Positions 24,731 through 34,732 of a stretch of DNA of 64,000 nucleotides are shown in pieces. A program made the translations under genes and the position numbers. Each line of letters starts with the position of its first letter. The stretch's first letter is position 1. The notes under the pieces are model-generated. The model saw only the letters and a program-made list of their open reading frames with translations, was not told the origin of the DNA and made no database searches. Source of the DNA: Amycolatopsis taiwanensis DSM 45107 (GTDB lineage Bacteria; Actinomycetota; Actinomycetes; Mycobacteriales; Pseudonocardiaceae); the NCBI RefSeq assembly GCF_000519205.1, contig NZ_JAFB01000015.1, positions 38,874 to 102,873 of the forward strand, in the 5' to 3' direction.

Positions 24731-25735
24731 ATGCTTCGATTCATCATTCGCCGCTTGCTGCAGGCGATTCCCACGTTGTTCGTGCTGTCCATCCTGGTAT
24801 TCGCCTGGCTGCGCCTGCTGCCCGGCGGCCCGGCGGGCGCGCTGCTCGGTGACAAGGCGACCCCGGAAAACGTCGCCGCGTTGAACCATGTTCTCGGCCT
24901 GGATCAGAACGTGTTCGTGCAGTACTTCAAGTTCCTCGGCCGGGTGCTGACCGGCGAATTCGGAAGCTCGCTGGCCAGTGGGGACAGCGTGCTGGCCGAG
25001 ATCGGCCGCCGGTTCCCCGCCACGATCGAGCTGTCGGTCTGCGCGCTGGTGCTCGCGGTCGTGTTCGGTATTCCGCTGGGCTACGTCGCCGCCCGTTATC
25101 GCGGCCGGTTCCTGGACAACGCCACGGTGATGACCACGTTGGTCGGTGTCGCTGTTCCGGTGTTCTTCCTCGGCGTTCTGCTCAAGTACATCTTCGCGCA
25201 GAAACTCGGCATCCTGCCGCCGTCGGGCCGGCAGGACGTGACCATCGATGCCACGCACATCACCGGGTTCTTCACCCTCGACGGCCTGTTGACCGGCGAG
25301 TTCGACGCCATGTGGGACGCGATAAAGCATCTGATCCTACCGGCGATCGCACTGGCCAGCATCCCGTTCGCGGTGATCGTGCGGATCACCCGGGCGTCCG
25401 TGCTGGACGTGCAGCAGGAGGACTTCGTGCGCACCGCCGAGTCCAAGGGCCTGACCGCCCCGATCATCCGGCGGCGGCACATCCTGCGTAACGCGCTGCT
25501 GCCGGTGTCCACCACCATCGGCCTGCAAACCGGCCTCCTGCTCGCCGGCGCGGTGTTGACCGAGAAGGTGTTCAACTGGCAGGGGCTGGGCTCACTGCTG
25601 GCCGAGGGCATCGAGCGCCGGGATTACCCGCGGCTGCAGGCGTTGTTGCTGCTCGCCGCGCTGGTGTACGTGATCGTCAACCTGCTGGTCGACGTTTCCT
25701 ACGCGATCATCGATCCGAGGGTGCGAGTGCGGTGA
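24731..25735 (+). CDS. Peptide-type ABC importer permease (DppB-like)
   Basis: The 334-residue permease begins MLRFIIRRLLQAIPTLF, the typical DppB/OppB N-terminus with one span, followed by a 60-residue periplasmic stretch and five further spans. The cytoplasmic coupling motif is present (ARVTRASVLDVQQEDFVRTAESKGL-type EAA loop near residues 218-240). The ATG at 24731 follows AAGGGCC loosely and aligns with the family start. Its stop overlaps the GTG of the next permease, so the two are coupled. Confidence 0.92.
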   Translation: MLRFIIRRLLQAIPTLFVLSILVFAWLRLLPGGPAGALLGDKATPENVAALNHVLGLDQNVFVQYFKFLGRVLTGEFGSSLASGDSVLAEIGRRFPATIELSVCALVLAVVFGIPLGYVAARYRGRFLDNATVMTTLVGVAVPVFFLGVLLKYIFAQKLGILPPSGRQDVTIDATHITGFFTLDGLLTGEFDAMWDAIKHLILPAIALASIPFAVIVRITRASVLDVQQEDFVRTAESKGLTAPIIRRRHILRNALLPVSTTIGLQTGLLLAGAVLTEKVFNWQGLGSLLAEGIERRDYPRLQALLLLAALVYVIVNLLVDVSYAIIDPRVRVR

Positions 25736-26676
25736 CCACACAGAAGACCACGCCGAACCTGCTCAAACGCAAGGCAGACCGGATCGACGAGCTGAGTGAG
25801 TCCGGTGGCAACAGCCTGGCCGTCGACGCGATGAAGCGGATGAGCCGCAGCCCGGTGGCCATCACCGGTGCGGTCATCACCGTCCTTTTCGTACTGTTGG
25901 CGATCCTGTCGCCGTTCCTGGCGCCCAAGAATCCCTACATCCCCTACGACGAGTTGCGTAACACCCTGCGTCCGGACAGCATTCCGGGCCCCATGCCGGG
26001 CTTCCTGCTGGGCAGTGACCAGAACGGCTACGACTTCTTCTCGCGGCTTTTGGTCGGCTCCCAGCAGACCCTCATCGTCGGGGTGGCTGCCACGCTGATC
26101 GGGGTGCTCCTCGGCATGATCATCGGTGGCTTCGCGGGCGCCTTCGGCGGCTGGGTGGACACCCTGCTCATGCGCTTCACCGACATCCTGCTGGCGATTC
26201 CCTCGCTGCTGCTGGCCATCTCGATCGCCGCACTGTTCCTCCACGGTACACAGTGGACGGTGATCATCGCGGTCGCGGTGGTGAGCGTGCCGGTCTTCGC
26301 GCGGTTGCTGCGCGGTGCCATGCTGGCCCAGCGCGCGAGCGATCACGTGCTGGCCGCCACGGCCCTGGGCGTGCGCCGGCGCACCATCGTGTTCCGGCAC
26401 ATGCTGCCCAACTCGCTCGGTCCGGTGATCGTGCAGGCGACCCTGACCCTGGCGACGTCGATCATCGATGCCGCCGCACTGTCATTCCTTGGTCTCGGCG
26501 ACTCCGACCCGAGCCGTGCGGAGTGGGGTCTGATGCTGGGCAAGTCGCAGTCCTTCCTGGACGTCAAGCCGGAGCTTGCGTTCTACCCGGCGATTGCGAT
26601 CATCGTGGTGGCCCTTGGTTTCACGTTGCTCGGAGAGTCGTTGCGCGAGGCTCTCGACCCGAAGAACAGGCGGTAG
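25732..26676 (+). CDS. Peptide-type ABC importer permease (DppC-like)
   Basis: The 314-residue permease starts at a GTG that overlaps the previous stop (GTGA). It has a long cytoplasmic N-terminal tail, then a first span near residues 45-63, the conserved lumenal HPLGTD-like segment in altered form (FLLGSDQNGYDFFSRLL, about 90-106), and further spans. The coupling loop is visible as RASDHVLAATALGVRRRTIVF. It forms a heterodimer with the DppB-like protein. Confidence 0.92.
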   Translation: MTTQKTTPNLLKRKADRIDELSESGGNSLAVDAMKRMSRSPVAITGAVITVLFVLLAILSPFLAPKNPYIPYDELRNTLRPDSIPGPMPGFLLGSDQNGYDFFSRLLVGSQQTLIVGVAATLIGVLLGMIIGGFAGAFGGWVDTLLMRFTDILLAIPSLLLAISIAALFLHGTQWTVIIAVAVVSVPVFARLLRGAMLAQRASDHVLAATALGVRRRTIVFRHMLPNSLGPVIVQATLTLATSIIDAAALSFLGLGDSDPSRAEWGLMLGKSQSFLDVKPELAFYPAIAIIVVALGFTLLGESLREALDPKNRR

Positions 26677-26681
26677 CGCGC

Positions 26682-27676
<995 letters not shown>

Positions 27677-27680
<4 letters not shown>

Positions 27681-28777
27681 CCGCGCTCGTGAGCGTGGAA
27701 GGCCTCGAAGTGCACTTCCCGATCAAGCGTGGCATCGTGCTCGACCGCACGGTCGGCCACGTCTACGCCGTCGACGGCGTGGATCTGGAGATCCGTCGTG
27801 GGGAGACCTATGGCCTGGTCGGCGAGTCGGGTTGTGGGAAGACCACGCTGGGCCGCGCCCTGCTGCGCCTGATCGAGCCGACCGGTGGACGCGCGGTCTT
27901 CGACGATATCGACTTGTCGACATTGAAGGGCGAGTCGTTGCGGAAGATGCGTCGGCGGATGCAGATGGTCTTCCAGGACCCGCTCTCCAGCCTCGATCCC
28001 CGGCAGTCGGTGGAATCGATCCTCGTGGAGGGCATGCGTGCGCACGGCCTCGACAAGTCGAAGGAGAGCACCGGCAAACGTTTGCGGGAGCTGCTCTCGG
28101 CGGTCGGGCTGCCGGCGGGCTCGCTGCGCAAGTATCCGCACGAGTTCTCCGGTGGCCAGCGCCAGCGGATCGGCATCGCCCGGGCACTGGCCGTGGAGCC
28201 GGACCTGATCGTGGCGGACGAGCCCGTGTCGGCGCTGGACGTCTCGGTGCAGGCGCAGGTGCTCAACCTGCTGGAGGAGTTGCAGGAGTCGCTCGGCCTC
28301 ACCTACCTGGTGATCGCGCACGACCTGGCGGTGGTGCGCCACATCTCCGAGCGGATCGGCGTGATGTACCTGGGTTCGCTGGTCGAGGAGACCGACTCGG
28401 AACGCCTCTACACCGACCCGCTGCATCCCTACACCCGGGCGCTGCTGTCGGCGATCCCGGTGCCCGATCCCGCGGTGGAGGACAGCCGCGAGCAGATCCT
28501 GCTGGCCGGCGACCTGCCCTCCCCGGCCGCCCCACCCGCGGGTTGCCGGTTCCACACGCGCTGCCCGTGGCGGCAGGAGACCCGGTGCGACACCGAACGG
28601 CCGCAACTGCGGGAGATCGGCACCGGCCACCGGGTTGCCTGCCATTACGCCGAGGACATCCAGGCCGGGCGGATCAAGCCCCACGAGGTGCGGCCCGAGT
28701 TGGCGGACCTGTCGACACCGATCGGGTCGGACGCCATCCCGCACGCGGCCTCGGTCACCGAACTGCTGGAACCCTGA
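27677..28777 (+). CDS. Peptide-type ABC importer ATPase (DppF-like)
   Basis: The 366-residue ATPase starts at an ATG overlapping the stop of the DppD-like gene (ATGA). Walker A ([15 protein letters not shown]), signature [15 protein letters not shown] and Walker B ([12 protein letters not shown]) are intact. The C-terminal extension has the cysteine cluster [15 protein letters not shown]. It completes the transporter operon. Hairpin-rich repeats directly downstream may end the transcript. Confidence 0.93.
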
Positions 28778-29104
28778 CCTGTGTTGATGTTCGGCGGTGT
28801 GGGGCTCCGCCCCTGCACCGCCGACAGGGACCCGTGTCCCGTGGCGACTCCCGCCCCCGCCGCCCCGGCTGGGGCAAGCCCCAGACCGGTGTCCTATGGG
28901 GACTCCCGCCCCCCACACCCCGACTGGGGGCAAGCCCCCAGACGCTCTGCTTTGCGGGGGCTCCGCCCCCACACCCCCGACTGGGGCAAGCCCCGAGACC
29001 CCCTTTGTCTCGGCCGGGTGAGGCGGGATGCGGCCGTTCCGCTCCGATGATGCGGGCTTCCGCGTACCCTGCACGGTGAAGGGATTTCGACAGGGGAGCC
29101 GGAT
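28778..29104. repeat. Non-coding GC-rich repeat block, about 57-bp units with hairpins
   Basis: After the transporter operon, units starting at about 28845, 28901 and 28958 repeat every 56-58 bp, with a partial unit near 28801. Each contains CTGGGG(G)CAAG(C)CCCCAG, a hairpin, followed by a GGCTCCGCCCCC-type palindrome. No real protein frame is supported. Hairpins here may terminate the operon. The last about 90 bp hold the promoter of the DedA gene. Confidence 0.75.
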
Positions 29105-29755
29105 TTGCACATCGACCAGTGGCTAGAGGCGATTCCACCTCTTCTCGTCTACCTCCTGGTGGGCGGGGTGATCGGTTTCGAAAGCCTCGGCATCCCGCTT
29201 CCGGGTGAGATCGTGCTGGTCAGCTCCGCGCTGCTGGCGTCACGGCACATCGGCATCGATCCGTTGTGGGTGGGCATCAGCGGCAGCATCGGCGCGATCG
29301 TCGGCGACAGCATCGGCTATTCGATCGGGCGCGTCGGTGGTAAACGGCTCTTCGACTGGGCGGGACGGAAGTTCCCGAAGCACTTCGGCCCGGAACATAT
29401 CGCCAACGCCGAACGGATCTTCCAGAAACGTGGCGTGTGGGCCGTCTTCTTCGGCCGGTTCGTCGCCCTTCTGCGCATCCTCTGCGGCCCCCTGGCCGGC
29501 TCGCTGCACATGCGCTACCCCAAGTTCCTCGCCGCGAACGCGCTGGGCGGCATCGCCTGGGCCGGCGGCACCACCGCCGCGGTGTACTACCTGGGCGTCG
29601 TCGCCGAGCAGTGGCTTTCGCGGTTCTCGTATGTGGCGCTCGGCATCGCCGTGGTCGGCGGGGTGATCATCAGCCTGCTGATCAAGAAGCGGATGGGCCG
29701 CAAGCACGCTCACGACGGGGAACCGGCGAGGTCCAAGGCCGGCGTCGACCGCTGA
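29105..29755 (+). CDS. DedA family membrane protein
   Basis: The 216-residue protein has the DedA/VTT layout: the re-entrant motif (FESLGIPLPGEIVLVSSALLA, about residues 20-40), GDSIGYSIGR, and FFGRFVALLRILCGPLAG with the conserved arginines. DedA proteins act as lipid-carrier flippases or transporters for undecaprenyl phosphate and related lipids, and support membrane homeostasis. The TTG at 29105 has GGGGAG 6-7 bases upstream. Its 3' end overlaps the convergent EamA gene by 46 bp. Confidence 0.9.
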   Translation: MHIDQWLEAIPPLLVYLLVGGVIGFESLGIPLPGEIVLVSSALLASRHIGIDPLWVGISGSIGAIVGDSIGYSIGRVGGKRLFDWAGRKFPKHFGPEHIANAERIFQKRGVWAVFFGRFVALLRILCGPLAGSLHMRYPKFLAANALGGIAWAGGTTAAVYYLGVVAEQWLSRFSYVALGIAVVGGVIISLLIKKRMGRKHAHDGEPARSKAGVDR

Positions 29756-30618
29756 CGCCGTCGCATCGAGCCCAGTAACACCCCGGCCACGACGACGATC
29801 CCGGCGAGGATCTCGACCAGCGCGGGACGCTCGTCGAGGAACAGGAACGACGTGGTCATGCCGACCAACGGGACCAGCAGGGAAAACGGCGCCACGACTC
29901 CGGCCGGGTTGCGGCGCATGAGCGTGACCCAGATGCCGGCACCCACCACCGTGCCGAACCCCACCACGTAGCCGAAGGCGGCGAGGCCCTGCCACCCGTT
30001 CGCGGTGCCGAGGGTCGCCAGTGACTGCCACTGCGCGGATGGTCCCTCGAAGACGAGGGACAGCACGAACATCGGTATCGGCGGCACGACCGACATCCAC
30101 AGGGTCAGGTGCAGCGGGTTGTCCGGGCGGGCCTGCCGCGAGCAGACGTTGCCGATCGCCCAGCAGAGCGCGCCGAGCACGGTGAGCACGACGGGGAGCA
30201 GCGTCGCGTTCTCCGCCCGGTGCCAGGCGATCACCGCCATCCCGGCCACCGCCAGCGTGATGCCGGCAAGCTGCGCGGGCGTGATGCGTTCGCGCAGGAA
30301 CAACGCGCCGAGCAGGACGGTGAACGGCGCGGACGCCTGCAGCACGAGGGAGGCGAGACCGGTCGGCATCCCGGTGTCCATGGCGATGAACAGGAACGCG
30401 AACTGTCCGGTGCCGAAGCCGAGGCCATACCCGATCAGCCACCGCAGCCGCACCTTCGGCCACGGGACGAACAAGATCGTCGGCACGGCGAGTACCACGA
30501 ACCTCAGCGCGCCCGCGAACAGCGGCGGGAAGTGGCCGAGCATGACGTGGACGGCCAGGAAGTTGAGGCCCCACAGGAAGGCGACGAAGACGGCGAGCAA
30601 GCGGTCTCGCTGGGACAT
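29710..30618 (-). CDS. EamA/RhaT family drug/metabolite exporter
   Basis: The 302-residue protein has ten predicted spans in two repeated EamA units, beginning LLAVFVAFLWGLNFLAVHVML and repeating after residue 145 (VLTVLGALCWAIGNVCSRQA). It is similar in pattern to YedA/RhtA-type amino-acid or metabolite exporters. Its substrate is unknown. The gene is convergent with and slightly overlaps DedA, which is unusual but tolerated. The ATG at 30618 is the first reasonable start. Confidence 0.9.
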   Translation of the reverse strand: MSQRDRLLAVFVAFLWGLNFLAVHVMLGHFPPLFAGALRFVVLAVPTILFVPWPKVRLRWLIGYGLGFGTGQFAFLFIAMDTGMPTGLASLVLQASAPFTVLLGALFLRERITPAQLAGITLAVAGMAVIAWHRAENATLLPVVLTVLGALCWAIGNVCSRQARPDNPLHLTLWMSVVPPIPMFVLSLVFEGPSAQWQSLATLGTANGWQGLAAFGYVVGFGTVVGAGIWVTLMRRNPAGVVAPFSLLVPLVGMTTSFLFLDERPALVEILAGIVVVAGVLLGSMRRRQRSTPALDLAGSPS

Positions 30619-30797
30619 GGCAGGGCTGGCTCCCCAGAGCAGATCAGTGGAACACTCTCAGCTTGCGCGACCTAACTATCAAGCACCAGCGACATTAACT
30701 GCAATGACCGTTCAGCCACGCTGCAAAGACGTGGATGTGGCTAAGACCGCATGAATTCTTGTGGCGGGAGCGGTCAGGCGGCCCGCAAGATACCGAC

Positions 30798-31550
30798 GTG
30801 CAGTCACGTGTCGCGCTTGTCACCGGTGGTGGTTCTGGTATCGGCGCAGAAGTCGCCCGATCGTTGGCCGCTCTCGGGCATCAGGTCGCGGTGGTTGATC
30901 GGGCGGCCGAGACCGCCAGACAGACCGTCGACGAGATCGGCTCCTCCGGTGGGTCGGCAATGGCGGTGCGTGCGGACGTCAGCGAACCCGGCGACGTGAC
31001 CCGAGCCATCGACGAGGTGGTGTCGACGTGGGGACCGGTCGACATCTTGGTCAACAACGCCGGATTCGCCAGGGACAACATGGTTCTGGACATGCCACTC
31101 GAGGACTGGGACGCGGTGGTGGCCACGCACCTGCGGGGTAGCTTCCTGATGCTCCAGGCCGCGGCAGGCGCCATGCGTTCGGCCGGGTGGGGGCGCATCG
31201 TCAACATCTCGAGCATCTCCGCGCTCGGTGGCGGCAATCGAGTCAACTACGTCGCCGCCAAAGCCGGGTTGGAAGGGCTGACCCGCGCCGCGGCGACCGA
31301 CCTCGCCCCCTACGGGATCACGGTGAACGCGGTCGGGCCGGGTGTCGTACACACGGCGATGACCGAGGTGAGCGCCGCCCGCGCGGGGCGGACGCTGGAA
31401 CAGCACCTGCGGCTACAGGCGGAATCGATCCCCCGAGGCCGAGTCGGCACACCCCACGACATCGCACGTGCCGTGCTGTTCTTCGTCGCCGAAGACGCCG
31501 ACTTCGTCACCGGCCAGGTCCTCTACGTGAGTGGCGGACCACACGGCTGA
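30798..31550 (+). CDS. SDR family oxidoreductase (FabG-like)
   Basis: The 250-residue enzyme has the classical SDR motifs: TGGGSGIG for cofactor binding (about residues 8-15), NNAG (about 86-89), the catalytic serine in NISSIS and YxxxK (YVAAK, about 152-156), and the C-terminal VTGQVLYVSGG. It should reduce or oxidise a carbonyl/alcohol with NAD(P)H. The GTG at 30798 starts directly before the Rossmann strand. An upstream ATG at 30735 adds 21 non-conserved residues. A LysR gene follows 59 bp downstream on the same strand. Confidence 0.9.
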   Translation: MQSRVALVTGGGSGIGAEVARSLAALGHQVAVVDRAAETARQTVDEIGSSGGSAMAVRADVSEPGDVTRAIDEVVSTWGPVDILVNNAGFARDNMVLDMPLEDWDAVVATHLRGSFLMLQAAAGAMRSAGWGRIVNISSISALGGGNRVNYVAAKAGLEGLTRAAATDLAPYGITVNAVGPGVVHTAMTEVSAARAGRTLEQHLRLQAESIPRGRVGTPHDIARAVLFFVAEDADFVTGQVLYVSGGPHG

Positions 31551-31609
31551 CTCCGCGCGGAAGCACCGACGCTCGCCCAGTCGAAGTAAGAAGATCTAGG
31601 CTGCGACGA

Positions 31610-32554
31610 GTGGATATCGGCAGGCTGCGGGTGCTGCGGGAGTTCGCCGACCGTGGCACCGTGACGGCCGCCGCACGGGCCCTGCACTGCACGCCTTCGG
31701 CGGTCTCACAGCAACTCCGCGTGTTGCAACGGGAGGTCGGGCTGCCGCTCACCGAACCGGCCGGGCGCGGGCTGAGGCTCACCGACGCGGGACGCGCACT
31801 CGTCGTCCACGCCGACGAAGTGCTCGCCGCGCTGGACCGCGCGGAAGCGGAGTTGGAGACCTACCGCAGCGCGCCCCGCGGCCTGGTCCGGCTGGCCGTC
31901 TTCCCGTCCGCGGCTCTGCTTCTGCTGCCGGGCCTGCTGCGCCGGGTCGGCGAGTTACCGGGTTTGGACGTCGAGGTCCGTGACGTCGACATGACCCCGC
32001 CGGACGTACCCGGGCTGCTCGCGGACTTCGACATCGTGGTCGCGCACCGGGACGAGCACGCCGAGCCGTTCCCATCCGGCCGGCTCGACGTGGTCCATCT
32101 GCTGCGGGAACCGCTCGACATCGCGTTGCCCGCCGGTCACCCGCTGGCCTCGTGCGGGTCCGTGGGCCTGGCCGAGCTCGCGCGGGAGTCGTGGATCTCG
32201 GTGGACGTCGGCTTCCCGGTGGACGACGTGCTCCGCTCGCTGGCGATTCGCACCGGCATCCGGCCACGAATCGTCCAGCGCATCAACGACTTCCGCATCA
32301 CCGAAGCGCTCGTCGCGGCGGGCTACGGCATCGCGCTGATGCCGCGCTACACGTTCGACGTCACCGGCGGCCGTCTCGCGCGCCGGCCGCTCTCCGGTAT
32401 CCGCGCGGCCCGGCACGTCGAGGCGGTACTCCGTACCGGAGCCTCGGCGCGCCCGGCCGTCGCGGCCGTCCTGTCCTGCCTGCATGACACCGTCTCCGAG
32501 GAGACCCAACAGCACGGGAGCCTTACCGGTCAGCGGATGCCCGATGAGCAGTGA
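31610..32554 (+). CDS. LysR family transcriptional regulator
   Basis: The 314-residue protein has the LysR winged helix at residues 1-60 (DIGRLRVLREFADRGTVTAAARALHCTPSAVSQQL) in two parts, and a periplasmic-binding-protein-like effector domain from about 90 to 290. The GTG at 31610 gives the standard family start. It follows the SDR gene in the same direction rather than diverging from its target, so its target is uncertain. Confidence 0.9.
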   Translation: MDIGRLRVLREFADRGTVTAAARALHCTPSAVSQQLRVLQREVGLPLTEPAGRGLRLTDAGRALVVHADEVLAALDRAEAELETYRSAPRGLVRLAVFPSAALLLLPGLLRRVGELPGLDVEVRDVDMTPPDVPGLLADFDIVVAHRDEHAEPFPSGRLDVVHLLREPLDIALPAGHPLASCGSVGLAELARESWISVDVGFPVDDVLRSLAIRTGIRPRIVQRINDFRITEALVAAGYGIALMPRYTFDVTGGRLARRPLSGIRAARHVEAVLRTGASARPAVAAVLSCLHDTVSEETQQHGSLTGQRMPDEQ

Positions 32555-32579
32555 CGACGACCAGCTGTGATGCGGGCTC

Positions 32580-33011
32580 TCAGTTCGGTCGGGGCGCGCG
32601 GGCAGGGCGGATCGACCATACCTGTGCCGCCAGGACCGCACCCGCGCCGAACAGCGCCACACCGAGCGGGACGTGGACGGCGAGATTGCCGCTCGAACCG
32701 ACCACGAACTGGACGCTGATCAGCAGAAACAGAAGTGCGCTGATGGCCGGGAATCGTGCCGATCCGTGGCCCGCCCGCCACACCAGGAGCGCGGCGATGA
32801 TCTGCAGGACCATTGCGGCCGTGACGACGGCGCCCGTGGCATGGTGCAACTGGCGGCTGCCCTCGTTGGACAGCAGCAGTCCAGCGGTGATCCCCTGCAC
32901 CAGCAGTGCGGCGGCCAGGAACAGCGTGCTTGCCTTCATCAGGCCGAAGAACCGGGGCTGCACGGGCCGGCCGGCGTGAGCTGGGGAGGGCAGTTTGGTC
33001 GATGTTGACAT
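32580..33011 (-). CDS. Four-span membrane protein of unknown function
   Basis: The 143-residue protein has four hydrophobic stretches near residues 25-47, 58-78, 84-105 and 112-132, and two adjacent histidines (LHHATG) in the second loop. It looks like small DUF-type membrane proteins, some of which bind heme. The gene is convergent with LysR and lies at the end of the leftward cluster with the CMD and NmrA-like genes, 59 bp from a P450 remnant. A function is not recognised. Confidence 0.7.
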   Translation of the reverse strand: MSTSTKLPSPAHAGRPVQPRFFGLMKASTLFLAAALLVQGITAGLLLSNEGSRQLHHATGAVVTAAMVLQIIAALLVWRAGHGSARFPAISALLFLLISVQFVVGSSGNLAVHVPLGVALFGAGAVLAAQVWSIRPARAPRPN

Positions 33012-33069
33012 GGGATGACTCCTTGGCGGCCGGGTGTGGGTGAGGCGTTGGGTCTGGGCGGCTGTCCGT

Positions 33070-34052
<983 letters not shown>

Positions 34053-34093
34053 ATCATGCCTTTCTTGGGTGCTGAACGGTGTTCGAGTGGTGG

Positions 34094-34591
34094 TCAGCCG
34101 GTGTAGTTCTGGCCGGGCGGCATACCGGGGATCGGTTTGGCGATGAGAGCGGCGGGGGTGAAGAAGCCGATATGGGCGATCGCCATGATCAGCGTCCAGA
34201 GCGCCTTGTCGTCGTAGTGCGCGGACGCCTTGGCGAACAACTCGTCGGGGACGCGCTCCCCGGACGGGTTCGGGGTGAGGACAGCCTCCACCAGCTCCAG
34301 CGCGATCCGTTCGGCGTCGGTGAAGTAAGTGGCGTCCTGCCAGGTCGCCACGGCGGTAATGCGTTCCTCTGATTCCCCGATCGCGCGCAGGTTGTTGGTT
34401 TCGCGGATGGTGAAATACGTACTGCCGAGGATCTGTCCTGCGCGCAGCTGCAGCAGGCTGATGGTCGTCGGGGGAATCGCACCGTTCTTGAGGACGTTGT
34501 GCAGACCTGCGCCGACCTCCGCCATTTCGGGGACGAACGGGAGAGGGTTGGGCATGCGCGACCGCAGGTCCGTTGTCGTCGTTGTGGACAT
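34094..34591 (-). CDS. Carboxymuconolactone decarboxylase/AhpD-like protein lacking the catalytic CxxC
   Basis: The 165-residue protein aligns by eye with AhpD-like CMD proteins through the helix LLQLRAGQILGSTYFTIRE. In active AhpD-type members this position reads roughly QINGCAYCxxxH. Here both cysteines are replaced (Ser and Phe) and the histidine by Glu, checked at the codons AGT, TTC and GAA. Redox chemistry of the AhpD kind is therefore unlikely. The start MSTTTTTDL (ATG 34591) is preferred over upstream codons. A promoter with the motif TGTCACA-16-GATC precedes it and matches the one before the divergent ECF41-type sigma gene. Confidence 0.82.
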   Translation of the reverse strand: MSTTTTTDLRSRMPNPLPFVPEMAEVGAGLHNVLKNGAIPPTTISLLQLRAGQILGSTYFTIRETNNLRAIGESEERITAVATWQDATYFTDAERIALELVEAVLTPNPSGERVPDELFAKASAHYDDKALWTLIMAIAHIGFFTPAALIAKPIPGMPPGQNYTG

Positions 34592-34636
34592 GATTGGGAC
34601 TCCCTTACTCGTGGTGTTACGTCGTTGCGAGCAAAA

Positions 34637-34663
34637 GATCCCGGCGACCCGCTCCCTGTGACA
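34637..34663 (-). promoter_or_regulatory. Predicted ECF41-type promoter of the CMD-NmrA operon
   Basis: On the minus strand TGTCACA (34663-34657) is followed by 16 bases and GATC (34640-34637). The reported ECF41 promoter is TGTCACA-16-CGTC, so the -35 box and the spacing match exactly and the -10 differs. The same arrangement occurs before the sigma gene. Confidence 0.65.
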
Positions 34664-34697
34664 GCCCGGCCGTGTGGCACAGGCCACCGATCGTTGG

Positions 34698-34724
34698 TGT
34701 CACAAAGCGGTGGGGGCCGGGATC
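34698..34724 (+). promoter_or_regulatory. Predicted ECF41-type autoregulatory promoter of the sigma gene
   Basis: TGTCACA (34698-34704), 16 bases, then GATC (34721-34724). Bases just before GATC (GCCGG) are also shared with the opposite-strand copy. The sigma ATG at 34733 follows only 8 bases later, so the transcript would be nearly leaderless. Confidence 0.65.
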
Positions 34725-34732
34725 GTAGGGAT

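Noticed and set aside
32580..33011. DoxX or cytochrome b561 assignment for the four-span protein
   Set aside because: Span count fits but the histidine pattern and conserved DoxX motifs are not convincing, so it is left as unknown.
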